A stretch of 64,000 nt of DNA from CADEED01 sp035701825. GTDB taxonomy: Bacteria; Pseudomonadota; Gammaproteobacteria; Steroidobacterales; Steroidobacteraceae. The DNA is taken from NCBI GenBank assembly GCA_035701825.1, contig DASSRK010000160.1, positions 16,839 through 80,838 on the forward strand. Direction: 5' to 3'. Of this stretch, positions 16,339-25,477 are shown one piece after another; positions within the stretch are counted from its first letter, which is position 1; each line of letters starts with the position of its first letter. A program made the position numbers and the translations under genes. Below the pieces are notes generated by a model. The model was not told where the DNA came from. It searched no databases and saw nothing but the letters and a program-made list of their open reading frames with translations.

Positions 16339-18879
16339 TTACTGGATCAGCGTCGTGCCGCTGCCGAGCACGGCGCCGCAAGTCGCTTTCATGACCGTGC
16401 CGGTGCCGTTGGCGGCACTGCCGGTCGGACCACTCACCAGCTTGTTGATGAGGTTGTCGAGCTCCGGGGCGATCATCGATTCCGGATTCCATTCCAGGCC
16501 CGTGTTGATGCCCTTGGTCAGCAACGCGCTGATCACGATGTCGCGGTTGGCGTTGTTCGGCGAGGCCTGGCTGCCGAAGGTCGCCGTGCCGGTGGCCGAC
16601 GGGTTCAGCGAGCTGCCGAAGAACGCGGTGCGCGCCGCGGCGTTGTCCACCATCTGGTTGCAGTACTGGATGGCGAGCTGCGCCAGCGCGGTCTGCTGCG
16701 CCGGGCCGAAGGTGCCGAGCTTCTCGACCGCCGGCAGCGCCTGCTTGACCAGGTCGTAGGTGGCGGCGATGCGCGGGTTGGTCTGCGGGATGCCCGTCAG
16801 CTGCGAGAGCGTCGCGTTGAGCTCGTCGAAGGTCTTCAGGCCCACGTCCGATTCCGCCGGCAGGTCGACCGGCGGCGGGGCCACCGGGGCCGGCGGATCC
16901 GGCAGCGGGTTGCTCAGGTTCGCGATCTTGTCGAACTGCAGGAAGAAGGTGTCCTCGAACGGACCGCGCTCCAGTGCGATGACGGTGCCGATCTTGGTCA
17001 GCTCCTGGCCCGTGCCGGCCACGTAGTTAGCACCGCCGACCGTGGACTTGAGCGGCTCGTACGCCTGGCCATGCTCGGACACGATGCCGTTGCGGCCGAT
17101 GCGCACGCCCTCGATGACGACGTTGTCGACGTTGGCGTTCGGGTCGAGGCTGATGAAGGTCGGCTTGGAGAACTGCAGGCCGTAGCTGTCGAGCTGCGCG
17201 GCCTCCAGCATCACGTAGGCCTGCGGCACGCTCGGCACCAGGTGGCCCACGTCGAACAGCATGAAGTACTTCTCGCCGACGCCGGCGTCGAAGTTCTGCT
17301 GGATCTGCGTGGGCGTGAGCGCGCGGTTGTGGATCGCGACCATGCGCAGCAGGCCCTGCCACTGGCGGTTGCTGGAGGTCTCGTTGCCGAGCACCAGCGC
17401 GAAGGTGTCGTCCCAGTCGGAGAGTCCGCCGCCACTGACACTGTCCATGTCGCCGGTGAACTCGCCATTGACGTACAGGCGGCGGCCTTCCACCGGGCTG
17501 TAGGTCATGACCACGTGCTGCAGGGCGGCCTGCGCGTCCTGGTCGGCGGCGCGCGTCAGCAGCGGCGGCATGCCGTTGGCATCCGTGGTGCTGCTGCGCG
17601 TGAGGCCCTGGTACTGGTACATCTGCTGCGCCAGCGTGAAGTTGCGCGAGTTGACGCCGGCCGAGTAGCTGACGATGTACGCGTCTTCCTGGTCGACGTT
17701 GGCGTTGTTGACCCACGCCTCGATCGAGAACTCACCGGTCGCCTTGATCATGTCGGAGAGCTTCTTCGACGCCGCGGCGGTGCCCTGCGCCTTGCCACCC
17801 GTCTTGATGTTGACGCCCCAGCCGCCCACCCAGGTGACGTCACCCGAGAGCGTGAGGTTCAGCGCCGGCTCGAGACCGCTGGTGTCATAGGCAATGGCGC
17901 CCATGCCGGTCTTGAACTCGTATTTGGCAATGGTGGCCGTTTCGTAACGGTTGCCGCCCGACGCGACCGTGCCGTCGTACAGCGTCAGCGCCTTGGAGAT
18001 GAGCAGGTTCGGATCGACCTGCGTGACCTGGATCGGTCCCGCGAACTCGTTGATGGCGTCGAGCATGGTCTGCGCGTTGGCGGCGCAACCGGCCGAGCCC
18101 CAGCAGTTGTGGAACTCGTCCCGCAGGCGCACCACGAGGCGCGACTGGTCGGGGCTGTCGAGGTTGATCTTGGCCTTGATGGCCGCGAAGGCCGTATCGA
18201 CGTCCGCGTCCGCGAAGAACGGCTGCTGCATCGTGGCCGAGTTCGAGGAATGGCAGCGCACGCAGTTGGCGGTGCCGGTGTTGCGCACCAGCGCGTACAG
18301 CGACGAGTTGGCGAAGGTGATCGGGCTGCCGGGCGCGACCGGCGTGTTGGCCGTGGCCGGGAAGCCCTTGCCGCCGCCGACTTCCTTGATGACCGGCGGG
18401 ACCAGCTGGATCTGCGTGCCGCCGGTGGCGTTGGCGCCCGCCCAGTTGCGGATCCACACGGTGAGCGTGTCACCGCAGGCCGAGGGCGACTGCAGCCAGC
18501 AGTTATGGCCGCCCGCCACCTTGGTCACCATGCGTGACTGGTCGGGCTGCTGCAGGTTCACGACGCTGTTGGCCTCCTGGTAGGCGAGGTTCACGTCGTC
18601 ATTGCGGGCGAACATCGGCGTCTGGCCGCCGGCGTGGTGACAGCCGCCGCAGCGGTTGTTGGCCTTGATGTTCTCCCAGAGATTGATGCGGAACGCCTGC
18701 ACGTCGGCGTTGGCCGAAGCCGGGCCGGTATAAGTGACCACGTCCGGCGGACGCGTGACCGGGTTTTCGACCGTGGGCGCGCCACCGCTCGAACAGCCGG
18801 CGACCAGGGTCGCGACCACCAGCGGCGCGAGCGCGGCCTTGAGCCAGCGGAAAGTTTTCATTGCCTGCAGCGAGTTCAT
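16339..18879 (-). CDS. Lipoprotein with two c-type heme motifs and a LamG domain
   Basis: This 846-residue protein has a lipobox with Cys29 (LVAGC). CxxCH motifs lie at 77-81 (CGGCH) and 206-210 (CVRCH), each in a repeated module that also carries a downstream HNCW motif. A concanavalin-like LamG domain (about 340-560) contains GEFSIEAWVNNANVDQEDAY and GRRLYVNGEFTGDMD, and a Pro-rich hinge and helical C-terminal domain follow. The predicted role is a heme-bearing, outer-membrane-anchored or surface protein that also binds a carbohydrate or protein ligand. The start has AGGGAG upstream. It sits between the single-CxxCH protein and the Tat-exported partner. Confidence 0.85.
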   Translation of the reverse strand: MNSLQAMKTFRWLKAALAPLVVATLVAGCSSGGAPTVENPVTRPPDVVTYTGPASANADVQAFRINLWENIKANNRCGGCHHAGGQTPMFARNDDVNLAYQEANSVVNLQQPDQSRMVTKVAGGHNCWLQSPSACGDTLTVWIRNWAGANATGGTQIQLVPPVIKEVGGGKGFPATANTPVAPGSPITFANSSLYALVRNTGTANCVRCHSSNSATMQQPFFADADVDTAFAAIKAKINLDSPDQSRLVVRLRDEFHNCWGSAGCAANAQTMLDAINEFAGPIQVTQVDPNLLISKALTLYDGTVASGGNRYETATIAKYEFKTGMGAIAYDTSGLEPALNLTLSGDVTWVGGWGVNIKTGGKAQGTAAASKKLSDMIKATGEFSIEAWVNNANVDQEDAYIVSYSAGVNSRNFTLAQQMYQYQGLTRSSTTDANGMPPLLTRAADQDAQAALQHVVMTYSPVEGRRLYVNGEFTGDMDSVSGGGLSDWDDTFALVLGNETSSNRQWQGLLRMVAIHNRALTPTQIQQNFDAGVGEKYFMLFDVGHLVPSVPQAYVMLEAAQLDSYGLQFSKPTFISLDPNANVDNVVIEGVRIGRNGIVSEHGQAYEPLKSTVGGANYVAGTGQELTKIGTVIALERGPFEDTFFLQFDKIANLSNPLPDPPAPVAPPPVDLPAESDVGLKTFDELNATLSQLTGIPQTNPRIAATYDLVKQALPAVEKLGTFGPAQQTALAQLAIQYCNQMVDNAAARTAFFGSSLNPSATGTATFGSQASPNNANRDIVISALLTKGINTGLEWNPESMIAPELDNLINKLVSGPTGSAANGTGTVMKATCGAVLGSGTTLIQ

Positions 18880-18889
18880 GTGTGCTCCC

Positions 18890-20074
18890 TCAATCGCCCA
18901 TGCAGTACGCGGCGGCCTCGGCGAACACTCGCTTGAGGTGGTAGCCGTTCTTGAAGTTCGCGGTCATGGTGGCGACCTGCGAGCGGTCGGCGGCGTTGCC
19001 CGGCGCGCGGAAGCACACCGTCTTGAACACCTTCTCGACCTGGCACTGGGCGAACGCGTTGCTGTTGGCGAGCTCCTGGCCCATCGACTTGGCGCCCGTG
19101 CCCTTGCCGGGCAGCGTGGCATCCCAGCCGAGCAGCGAGTTCTGTCCCTTGCGCCAGCGGTTCTCCCACGCGTCATCGGGCGTCACGAAGCCCGGCGGGA
19201 AGTTGGTGGCGTTGTTGAAGTACTTCGGCTGCACGACGCCGGGGGTGTAGACCAGGCGCATGCTGCCGGGCGCCTCCGCGGTGCCGTTGTCGTAGTCGTA
19301 GTAGGCAAAGGCGCGCGCCAGCGGGTCCATGCCGCTGTGACAGCCGATGCAGTTGTTGAGGAAGATGCGGCTGTCGCCGCCGGGCGAGCGGCTCACGTCC
19401 TGGCGGATCATGTCCGGCGGCAGCGAGGTGTCGTGCACCTGCTCCATGTCGCGGCACATGTGGTTGATCATCGTGAAGCGGAACATCGCGCGGTTGGTGC
19501 CGTCGACGAAGAACGCTTCCGAGGCGGCGCGCGAAGTCAGGAAGCCGGCGGTGGCCTCGGTCGGGATGCCCGAGATCGACGACTGCGTGGTCGAACGCAG
19601 GTTGGCGGCGAGGTCGACGTTGTTGATCTCCGCGTTCGCGTAGTGATCGTTGTTCGACGGCGAGGCGGCCGGCGTCACGCCGTTCACGGTGTAGGTCAGG
19701 TCGGCCGACAGCGCGGTGTTGAACGGCACGTCGTCGCGCACCATGCCGATGAACGTCGCGACGTAATCGTTGAGCGGCGCGAACACCGTCTGGTCACGGT
19801 TGGTCCACGGCACCGCCATGTTCTTCAGCGTCACGTTGTAGAACGTGGGCGCTTCCGTGGCGATGTCCGCGGCCTCGACCGCGCGGCCCTGGGCGACCAG
19901 CGCCGCCATCTCGTCCAGCGTCTGCTCGCTGGGCGGGGTTCCCGCGATGCGATCGTGGATGCGCTTGGCCTTGTCGCGATCGTTGCCCGAGGCAACCGCG
20001 GCCACGCCGGCGAGCAAGCACGCCAGTCCGATCTGCCTGAGTTTCGAGACCTGTTGGGTATCCATTTGCCTCAT
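18890..20074 (-). CDS. Exported single-CxxCH protein, first gene of the cytochrome unit
   Basis: With the start at 20074 the protein has 394 residues. ATG at 20065 is an equal alternative, and the frame is open to 20167. A signal peptide (KLRQIGLACLLAGVAAVASG) is followed by a mainly helical body and a heme-attachment motif CIGCH at residues 242-246 (FLNNCIGCHSGMDP). The C-terminal region contains AFAQCQVEKVFKTVCFR, recalling DUF1585/DUF1588-type domains that accompany planctomycete cytochromes. The motif plus GMDP suggests covalent c-heme in the periplasm. It is divergent from the propeller-cytochrome gene at 20386. Confidence 0.8.
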   Translation of the reverse strand: MRQMDTQQVSKLRQIGLACLLAGVAAVASGNDRDKAKRIHDRIAGTPPSEQTLDEMAALVAQGRAVEAADIATEAPTFYNVTLKNMAVPWTNRDQTVFAPLNDYVATFIGMVRDDVPFNTALSADLTYTVNGVTPAASPSNNDHYANAEINNVDLAANLRSTTQSSISGIPTEATAGFLTSRAASEAFFVDGTNRAMFRFTMINHMCRDMEQVHDTSLPPDMIRQDVSRSPGGDSRIFLNNCIGCHSGMDPLARAFAYYDYDNGTAEAPGSMRLVYTPGVVQPKYFNNATNFPPGFVTPDDAWENRWRKGQNSLLGWDATLPGKGTGAKSMGQELANSNAFAQCQVEKVFKTVCFRAPGNAADRSQVATMTANFKNGYHLKRVFAEAAAYCMGD

Positions 20075-20385
20075 CCACATCCCATTTGACGGGTGCAGTA
20101 TCGGCCGGGGTCGCGCGACACTTGTTTGTCTCCGCTCCTCTACGTCTCCAAGCGGCGACAGCACCATTTATTACGTACTGCTAGTAACCTTGCGACCAAG
20201 GACTGCGAACCGCGTCACGGCGCATGTCACCCCGGGTCTCTAACTACACCAGTCGGCTAGAAAACCGCGTTGGCGGCCCGCCCGCTGTGACGTCGTCGGC
20301 AGATCGCCGAGCCGTCGCGCGGGAAGATGCATTACGTCACATGCCCGGAGCGGGAGTGCCCGGGGTGGTGACGGTGGAGGATCCA
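20075..20385. promoter_or_regulatory. Divergent intergenic region between the two halves of the locus
   Basis: This 311-base gap separates the leftward cytochrome unit from the rightward propeller/barrel operon and must hold both promoters. It has AT-rich patches at about 20166-20190 and 20326-20340, each containing ATTACGT, which could be a repeated regulator half-site. I see no unambiguous -10/-35 pair. The rightward reading frame is open from 20224, but the coding start is set at 20386 by its ribosome site. Confidence 0.45.
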
Positions 20386-20388
20386 GTG
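20376..20388 (+). promoter_or_regulatory. Ribosome-binding site deciding a GTG start
   Basis: GGAGG is separated by five bases from GTG at 20386. This start removes 54 non-native residues and brings the lipoprotein signal peptide close to the N-terminus. Confidence 0.75.
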
Positions 20389-23226
20389 AATCGATCGAGC
20401 AAAAACGCGACCTGCATCACGGCCCGGGACTGGCCCAGGGCCTGGCTGTTGGCCCTCGGGATGGGCGTGGTCACGTTGCTCACCGCCTGCAGCGGCCATG
20501 GCGACGTGGGCCTCGGCTCGGGCCAGGCGCCGGACCCGGCGACCGTCGATTTCCCGATCTTCTACATCCGCCACCAGATCCCGATGGAGAACGGCCAGAT
20601 CGCGCAGGACAACGTCACGCGCGTGCGCCCGTTCGTCGAGGACGACGACGATGCCACCGAGCTGTACAGCGCCACGCTGTGGAAGCGCGACCGCGCGAGC
20701 CCGGGCGCGCCGGAAACCGAGCTGACCGCGCGGCTGCGCACCGACGCCATGGGCGGCACGCCGGACGATCGCTACGACATCAAGGATCTCGCGGTGTCGC
20801 CCGACGGGCTCAAGGTGGCGTTCGCCATGCGCGGCCCGCTCGCCGACTTCGACGAGGACGAGCCGCCGACCTGGAACATCTGGGAATACGACATCGCCAC
20901 CGACGACCTGCACCGCGTCATCCGCTCGGACATCATCGCCGAGGATGGCCAGGACGTCGCGCCGAACTATCTACCCGACGGCCGCATCCTGTTCTCCTCG
21001 ACGCGCCAGCGCCAGTCGAAGGCCGTGCTGCTCGACGAGAACAAGCAGCAGTTCGAGGCCACCACCGAGGCCGGCAACGAGTCCGCGTTCGTGCTGCACG
21101 TGATGAACGGCGACGGCACCGACATCCACCAGATCACCTTCAACCCGTCGAGCGACCTGTACTCGAGCGTGCTGCAGAACGGCCGCGTGCTGTTCACGCG
21201 CTGGGACCGCTCGGCCGGCCACAACAGCCTCGACCTCTACACCACCAACCCGGACGGCACCGACACGCAGCTCTATTACGGGGCGCTGGAGGTGTCGCAC
21301 CGCGTGGGCACGCCGGTACCGCTGCCGACCGCGCAGGATCCGACCCCGGAGGCGCCGCTGGTCGAGTTCGTGCGCGCGCGCGAGATGAGCAACGGCAAGC
21401 TCATGGTGCTGGCGCGCGAACGCACCAACGTCGACTTCGGCGGCAACCTGCTGATCATCGACGCCAACAACTTCGTCGAGAACGACCAGCTGATGCCGGC
21501 GAGCGCCGGCACGCCGGGCTTCGCCACCACCAACGCCACGCTCAACGCGGTGGCCACCGTGCCGGGCCCGTCCAAGGGTGGCCGCTTCCAGTCGGGCTTC
21601 CCGCTCTGGGACGGCACCGGCCGCATCCTCGTGAGCTGGTCGCAGTGCCGGCTGCTGGACGTGGGCGGTACCGATCCGACGCGCATCATTCCCTGCGACG
21701 ACGCGAAGCTGGCCGACGACGCGCCGGTGCCGGCGCAGGCCGCGCCGCCGCTGTACAGCATCTGGATGTTCAATCCTTCGCAGAACACCATCCTGCCGAT
21801 CATGCCGCCGGTCGAAGGCGTGATGGTCACCGAGGCGATCGCCGCGCAGCCGCGCACGCCCCTGCCCGCCGTCATCGTCGACAAGAAGGCGCCGGGCACA
21901 CTCAATCCCGACTACGTGTCGGAGAGCGTCGGCATCCTCAACATCCGCAGCGTCTACGAGATCATGGGCGTCGACCAGGCGCGCCTCGCGAGCGGTGCGC
22001 GCAGCACCATCGCTGCGCTCTCGGATCCGACCAACCCCGCCTACGCACAGCGCCAGGTGCGCTTCGTGCGCATCGAGAAGCGCGTGTCGATCCCGGACGA
22101 CGACGACATCGCCGATCCCGACAACTCCGCCTTCGGCGGTTCCAACATCATGCGCGAGATCGTCGCGTACGCCCCGGTCGAGCCCGATGGCTCGATCGAG
22201 ATGAAGGTGCCCGCCAACGTCGCCTTCCAGATCAGCCTGCTCGACCAGAACGCGCGCATGATCACGCGCCACAACGACTGGATGTCGGTGCGCCCCGGTG
22301 AAGTGCTGGAGTGCACGGGTTGCCACAACGTCAACGTGCCGCAGGGACAGCGCCGCTCGCATGGCCGCAAGGGTTCATTCCCGCAGTTGTACGCCGGCGC
22401 CAGCGGCGCGGGCGTGGCCTGGCCGGGCGCGGTCAACACGGTCTCGCCCGAGCCGGGCGACACCATGGCGATGGCCCGGGCCCGCACCGGCTCCTCCTGC
22501 ATCGACGGCAACATGATCGAACACTGCGGGGCGCAGTCGCTGAACCCGAGCGCCAACGTGGTCTACGACGAGATCTGGAAGCCGGCCGCGCCGCTCACCG
22601 ACTCGTTCGCGTTCACCTACCAGAACCTCAACACGAAGAGTCCCGCGAGCCCGGGATGCTTCCCGTGGACCACGACCTGCCGCATCACCATCCACTACGC
22701 CGACATCGGCGCCCGCCCCGGCCACATCATGCCGCTGTGGACCGTGGAGCGGCCGGCGAGCCTGCTGCCCGCGGGCACCATCGACACCAACAACGACAAC
22801 GTGATGGAAGACACCTACACGTGCACCAGCTGCCACAGCCGTACCGACGTGCTGAACCAGGTGCAGGTGCCGGCCGCATCGCTCGAGCTGCTGCCCGGCG
22901 CCCAGTGCGCCAACGACGCGCTGCGCGACCTCACCTACTGCCAGTTGCTCGAGGATCGCGACGAGCTCGTGCTCGACAACGGCGCGGTGGTCACCCGCCA
23001 GAGCCTGGTGCCCCTGGACATGAACGGCCAGCCGACCGAGATCATCCCGTTGCTCCCCCACTCGATGAATGCCAACAATTCGCGCGGCTCGCGTTTCTTC
23101 CAGGTGATGAACAACGCTACGCATACGGGTATGCTCTCGACCGCTGAACTGCGCTTGCTTTCGGAGTGGCTGGATATTGGAGCCCAGTATTACAACGACC
23201 CGTTCCCGCCAACTCCGCAGAATTAG
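20386..23226 (+). CDS. Lipoprotein with beta-propeller and two c-type heme motifs (hydrazine synthase alpha-like architecture)
   Basis: From the GTG start the protein has 946 residues. A lipobox lies at Cys35 (VVTLLTAC). Propeller-type repeats at about 60-350 include VSPDGLKVAFAMRGPLADF, YLPDGRILFSSTRQRQ and LQNGRVLFTRWDRSAG, as in PD40/TolB blades. CxxCH motifs lie at 643-647 (CTGCH) and 813-817 (CTSCH). An N-terminal propeller followed by two c-heme sites is the layout of the hydrazine synthase alpha-subunit family, which also has many non-anammox relatives of unknown function. No other hydrazine synthase subunit is here, so that reaction is unlikely. It begins the rightward operon and is probably a periplasm-facing redox protein. 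Confidence 0.82.
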   Translation: MNRSSKNATCITARDWPRAWLLALGMGVVTLLTACSGHGDVGLGSGQAPDPATVDFPIFYIRHQIPMENGQIAQDNVTRVRPFVEDDDDATELYSATLWKRDRASPGAPETELTARLRTDAMGGTPDDRYDIKDLAVSPDGLKVAFAMRGPLADFDEDEPPTWNIWEYDIATDDLHRVIRSDIIAEDGQDVAPNYLPDGRILFSSTRQRQSKAVLLDENKQQFEATTEAGNESAFVLHVMNGDGTDIHQITFNPSSDLYSSVLQNGRVLFTRWDRSAGHNSLDLYTTNPDGTDTQLYYGALEVSHRVGTPVPLPTAQDPTPEAPLVEFVRAREMSNGKLMVLARERTNVDFGGNLLIIDANNFVENDQLMPASAGTPGFATTNATLNAVATVPGPSKGGRFQSGFPLWDGTGRILVSWSQCRLLDVGGTDPTRIIPCDDAKLADDAPVPAQAAPPLYSIWMFNPSQNTILPIMPPVEGVMVTEAIAAQPRTPLPAVIVDKKAPGTLNPDYVSESVGILNIRSVYEIMGVDQARLASGARSTIAALSDPTNPAYAQRQVRFVRIEKRVSIPDDDDIADPDNSAFGGSNIMREIVAYAPVEPDGSIEMKVPANVAFQISLLDQNARMITRHNDWMSVRPGEVLECTGCHNVNVPQGQRRSHGRKGSFPQLYAGASGAGVAWPGAVNTVSPEPGDTMAMARARTGSSCIDGNMIEHCGAQSLNPSANVVYDEIWKPAAPLTDSFAFTYQNLNTKSPASPGCFPWTTTCRITIHYADIGARPGHIMPLWTVERPASLLPAGTIDTNNDNVMEDTYTCTSCHSRTDVLNQVQVPAASLELLPGAQCANDALRDLTYCQLLEDRDELVLDNGAVVTRQSLVPLDMNGQPTEIIPLLPHSMNANNSRGSRFFQVMNNATHTGMLSTAELRLLSEWLDIGAQYYNDPFPPTPQN

Positions 23227-23998
23227 CCTCGCGCTCGCCCTCGTCTTCGCGTGTTCTCTCTCCGCCACATCCCTAGCAAAGGAGACCGAGGCGGAAAAGG
23301 CCGCCAGGCAGGCGGCGGCCCGGGAAAAGCTGCTGCAGGTCTTCGTCAGCGATCCGTACCTGGAGCTGTCGCTGGGACCTGGACGCGGCTACCCGGTGTT
23401 CCATGTCGTGGAGCGCGACGCCTCGGTCGACGTGCTCTATCGGCGCACCGACTGGTTCAAGGTGCGCGACGAACACGGCGTCGAAGGCTGGGCGCGCGCG
23501 CGCGACATGCGTCGCACCAAGCTGGCCGACGGCTCGCCGTTCGTCTTCAATCTCGGCGACCGCGATGGGTTCACCAGCCACGACTGGGAGATCGGCATCG
23601 GTGGCGGCGACTACGGCGGCGCCAACCTGATCAGCGCCTACGGCGCGTACTCGCTGACCGACAACATGAAGGTCGATCTCACGTTGTCGCAGTTCCTCGG
23701 CAATGCCTCGAACGGCTTCAAGGCCGAGCTCGGCCTCACGCACGTGATCGTTCCCGAGTGGCGGCTGTCGCCGTTCCTCGAGCTCGGCACCGGCGTGGTC
23801 CACATCGAGCCGCGGCGCACCATCGTGCTGCCCGACGACCGCACCGACCAGACGGCCTACGTCGGCGCGGGCCTGCGTTTTTATCTCACCCGGCGTTTCT
23901 TCGTCCGCGCCGACTATCGCTGGCACACGGTCTTCACCAGCCGCGATGACAATGAGGAGTTGGAAGAATGGAAAGTTCTAATCGCCTGCTTCTTCTAG
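23177..23998 (+). CDS. SH3-domain outer-membrane beta-barrel protein
   Basis: This 273-residue protein begins at a TTG that overlaps the end of the upstream gene by 50 bases. A signal peptide (RISLALALVFACSLSATSLA) is followed by a bacterial SH3 domain (about 50-110: GYPVFHVVERDASVDVLYRR, then DEHGVEGWARARDM). An eight-stranded-type barrel runs to the end (ISAYGAYSLTDNMKVDLTLS, YVGAGLRFYLTRRFFVRADY) and finishes with aromatic residues. It is the first of two tandem barrels, as GltB/GltA are in Myxococcus, and falls in the broad group of predicted outer-membrane barrels shared by Myxococcales and some Gammaproteobacteria. It is a likely outer-membrane partner of the AgmX-type transducer. Confidence 0.82.
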   Translation: MEPSITTTRSRQLRRISLALALVFACSLSATSLAKETEAEKAARQAAAREKLLQVFVSDPYLELSLGPGRGYPVFHVVERDASVDVLYRRTDWFKVRDEHGVEGWARARDMRRTKLADGSPFVFNLGDRDGFTSHDWEIGIGGGDYGGANLISAYGAYSLTDNMKVDLTLSQFLGNASNGFKAELGLTHVIVPEWRLSPFLELGTGVVHIEPRRTIVLPDDRTDQTAYVGAGLRFYLTRRFFVRADYRWHTVFTSRDDNEELEEWKVLIACFF

Positions 23999-24693
23999 CA
24001 GCGACCTTGTGCGCGACGGTGATGCTGAGCGGCTGCGCGTCGTTCCGCTGGCCGTGGCACAAGGACAAGCCCGAGCAGCAGCAGACCGAAGACCAGGCCG
24101 CGGCCGAGGAAGCCGCCGAAGAGGCGGATACCACGCCGCCGCGCGTCATCGAGCCCAACGTCGCCCGTCGCAAAATCAAGACACCCAGGATCGACAACGA
24201 GAACTGGGAAATCGGCCTGGGCGCCGGATTCCTCTCCATCGAGGACTTCGGCACCAACCCGGTGTACGCGGGCCAGATCACCTACCACGTGACAGAAGAC
24301 TTCTTCTTCCGCGCGGATATTGGTCAATCTACCGCCGGGCGGACCAGTTTCGAGAACCTCGGCGGCGACATCGAGCTGCTGACCGGAGATGAGAGGCGCT
24401 TCACGTATTACAGCCTCTCGCTGGGCTACAACTTCCTGCCTGGCGAGGTCTATCTCGGTCGCGACACCGCCATGAACAGTGGTTTCTATGTGTTGGTAGG
24501 CATCGGAAGCGTGGACTTCGCCGGCGACGACCGGTTGACGCTCAACTTCGGCGCGGGCTACCGCGTGCTGCCCACCGACTGGCTGGCGATACATCTCGGG
24601 GTGCAGGACCGCGTGTTCGACTCCGACTTGTTAGGCGAGAGCAAGCTGACCAACAACATCGAAACGCTGCTGAGTGCGACCGTCTTCTTCTGA
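23968..24693 (+). CDS. Outer-membrane beta-barrel lipoprotein
   Basis: This 241-residue protein has a lipoprotein signal (LLAATLCATVMLSGC) and an acidic Gln/Glu/Ala-rich linker (about 30-60). A barrel contains NWEIGLGAGFLSIEDFGTNP, YHVTEDFFFRADIGQSTAGR and LTLNFGAGYRVLPTDWLAIH and ends LLSATVFF with a terminal Phe. It overlaps the preceding barrel gene by 31 bases and has GAGG about a dozen bases before the ATG. The two barrels are distant paralogues and probably act together at the outer membrane. Confidence 0.85.
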   Translation: MESSNRLLLLAATLCATVMLSGCASFRWPWHKDKPEQQQTEDQAAAEEAAEEADTTPPRVIEPNVARRKIKTPRIDNENWEIGLGAGFLSIEDFGTNPVYAGQITYHVTEDFFFRADIGQSTAGRTSFENLGGDIELLTGDERRFTYYSLSLGYNFLPGEVYLGRDTAMNSGFYVLVGIGSVDFAGDDRLTLNFGAGYRVLPTDWLAIHLGVQDRVFDSDLLGESKLTNNIETLLSATVFF

Positions 24694-24704
24694 CGGAGTG
24701 ACAC

Positions 24705-25214
24705 ATGTCGGCAAGCAAAGTGAACGGAATCATCAAGGGCCTGGCGCTCGCCGCGGCATTCGTGCTGCCGGCCTTCGCCGCGACCACTTCCGCTCCCGCC
24801 CCGGCCTTCCAGCTTTCCGGCCGCGGCGGCAAGACCGTCGACCTGTCCCAGTTCAAGGGCCAGGTGGTCATGATCAACTTCTGGGCCACCTGGTGCGGCC
24901 CGTGCCGGCAGGAAATGCCGCTGCTCGAGGACATCTACAAGAAGTACAAGCCCATGGGCTTCACGCTGGTCGGCGTGAACGTCGAGCCGGCGACCGGCGA
25001 CCCGGAGGGCTGGCTGGCCAAGCTGCCCAAGCAGGTCACCTTCCCCGTGGCGTTCGACGTCGACAGCAAGGTCAGCAAGCTCTATAAAGTCGCCGGCATG
25101 CCGACGACGGTGTTCATCGACCGCAAGGGCAACGTGCGCGAGATCCACCGGGGTTACAAGCCCGGTGACGAGAATCTCTACCTCACGCAGATCCGGTCGA
25201 TGCTGAAGGAATAA
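24705..25214 (+). CDS. TlpA-family thiol-disulfide oxidoreductase
   Basis: This 169-residue protein has a signal peptide (GLALAAAFVLPAFA), then a thioredoxin fold with active-site C64-G-P-C67 in VVMINFWATWCGPCRQEMPL and cis-Pro in VAGMPTTVFIDRKG. It is a periplasmic reductant typical of the TlpA/ResA group, which keeps heme-binding cysteines or other thiols reduced. Its place between an outer-membrane barrel and DUF4266 suggests that it services a member of this locus with CxxCH or Cys-rich motifs. GGAG upstream of the ATG supports the start. Confidence 0.93.
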   Translation: MSASKVNGIIKGLALAAAFVLPAFAATTSAPAPAFQLSGRGGKTVDLSQFKGQVVMINFWATWCGPCRQEMPLLEDIYKKYKPMGFTLVGVNVEPATGDPEGWLAKLPKQVTFPVAFDVDSKVSKLYKVAGMPTTVFIDRKGNVREIHRGYKPGDENLYLTQIRSMLKE

Positions 25215-25224
25215 GGAGCCACCG

Positions 25225-25452
25225 ATGCGCACCCGCGGTTCGATCGTTCTCACGGCCCTCGCCTTGCTGGCGAGCGGCTGCAGTTCCATCGAGCCGTGGG
25301 TGAAGCCTTACGATCGCGAAAACCTCGCCGACCCGATCATGTCCTTCACGCGCGCGCCCATCTCGCAGGAGTTCCTCGATCACGTGTTCGAATCGCGCGA
25401 GGGATCGCGCGGCGCCACCGGTGCCGGTGGCGGCGGTTGCGGCTGTAACTGA
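25225..25452 (+). CDS. DUF4266 small lipoprotein
   Basis: This 75-residue lipoprotein has a lipobox with Cys19 (LALLASGC). The core PWVKPYDRENLADPIMSF is the hallmark of DUF4266, and the tail is glycine-rich and ends CGCN. An excellent ribosome site (AAGGAG) precedes the ATG. DUF4266 is commonly found with DUF3570, TlpA and ApbE genes, as here, but its function is unknown. The tail contains RGATG. It resembles, but does not match, the S/T-GAT motif that ApbE flavinylates. Confidence 0.93.
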   Translation: MRTRGSIVLTALALLASGCSSIEPWVKPYDRENLADPIMSFTRAPISQEFLDHVFESREGSRGATGAGGGGCGCN

Positions 25453-25477
25453 TCCAACGACCAGCCCGCGCCGCTCC

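Noticed and set aside
14686..18537. Very long open frame on the plus strand opposite the cytochrome unit
   Set aside because: It is Arg/His/Val/Gly-rich without signal or domain, and mirrors the GC bias of the real leftward genes. The opposite strand holds recognisable proteins and ribosome sites.
20386..23226. Anammox hydrazine synthase function
   Set aside because: Only the alpha-like architecture is present. There are no beta/gamma subunits or hydrazine dehydrogenase nearby, so the reaction is not supported.
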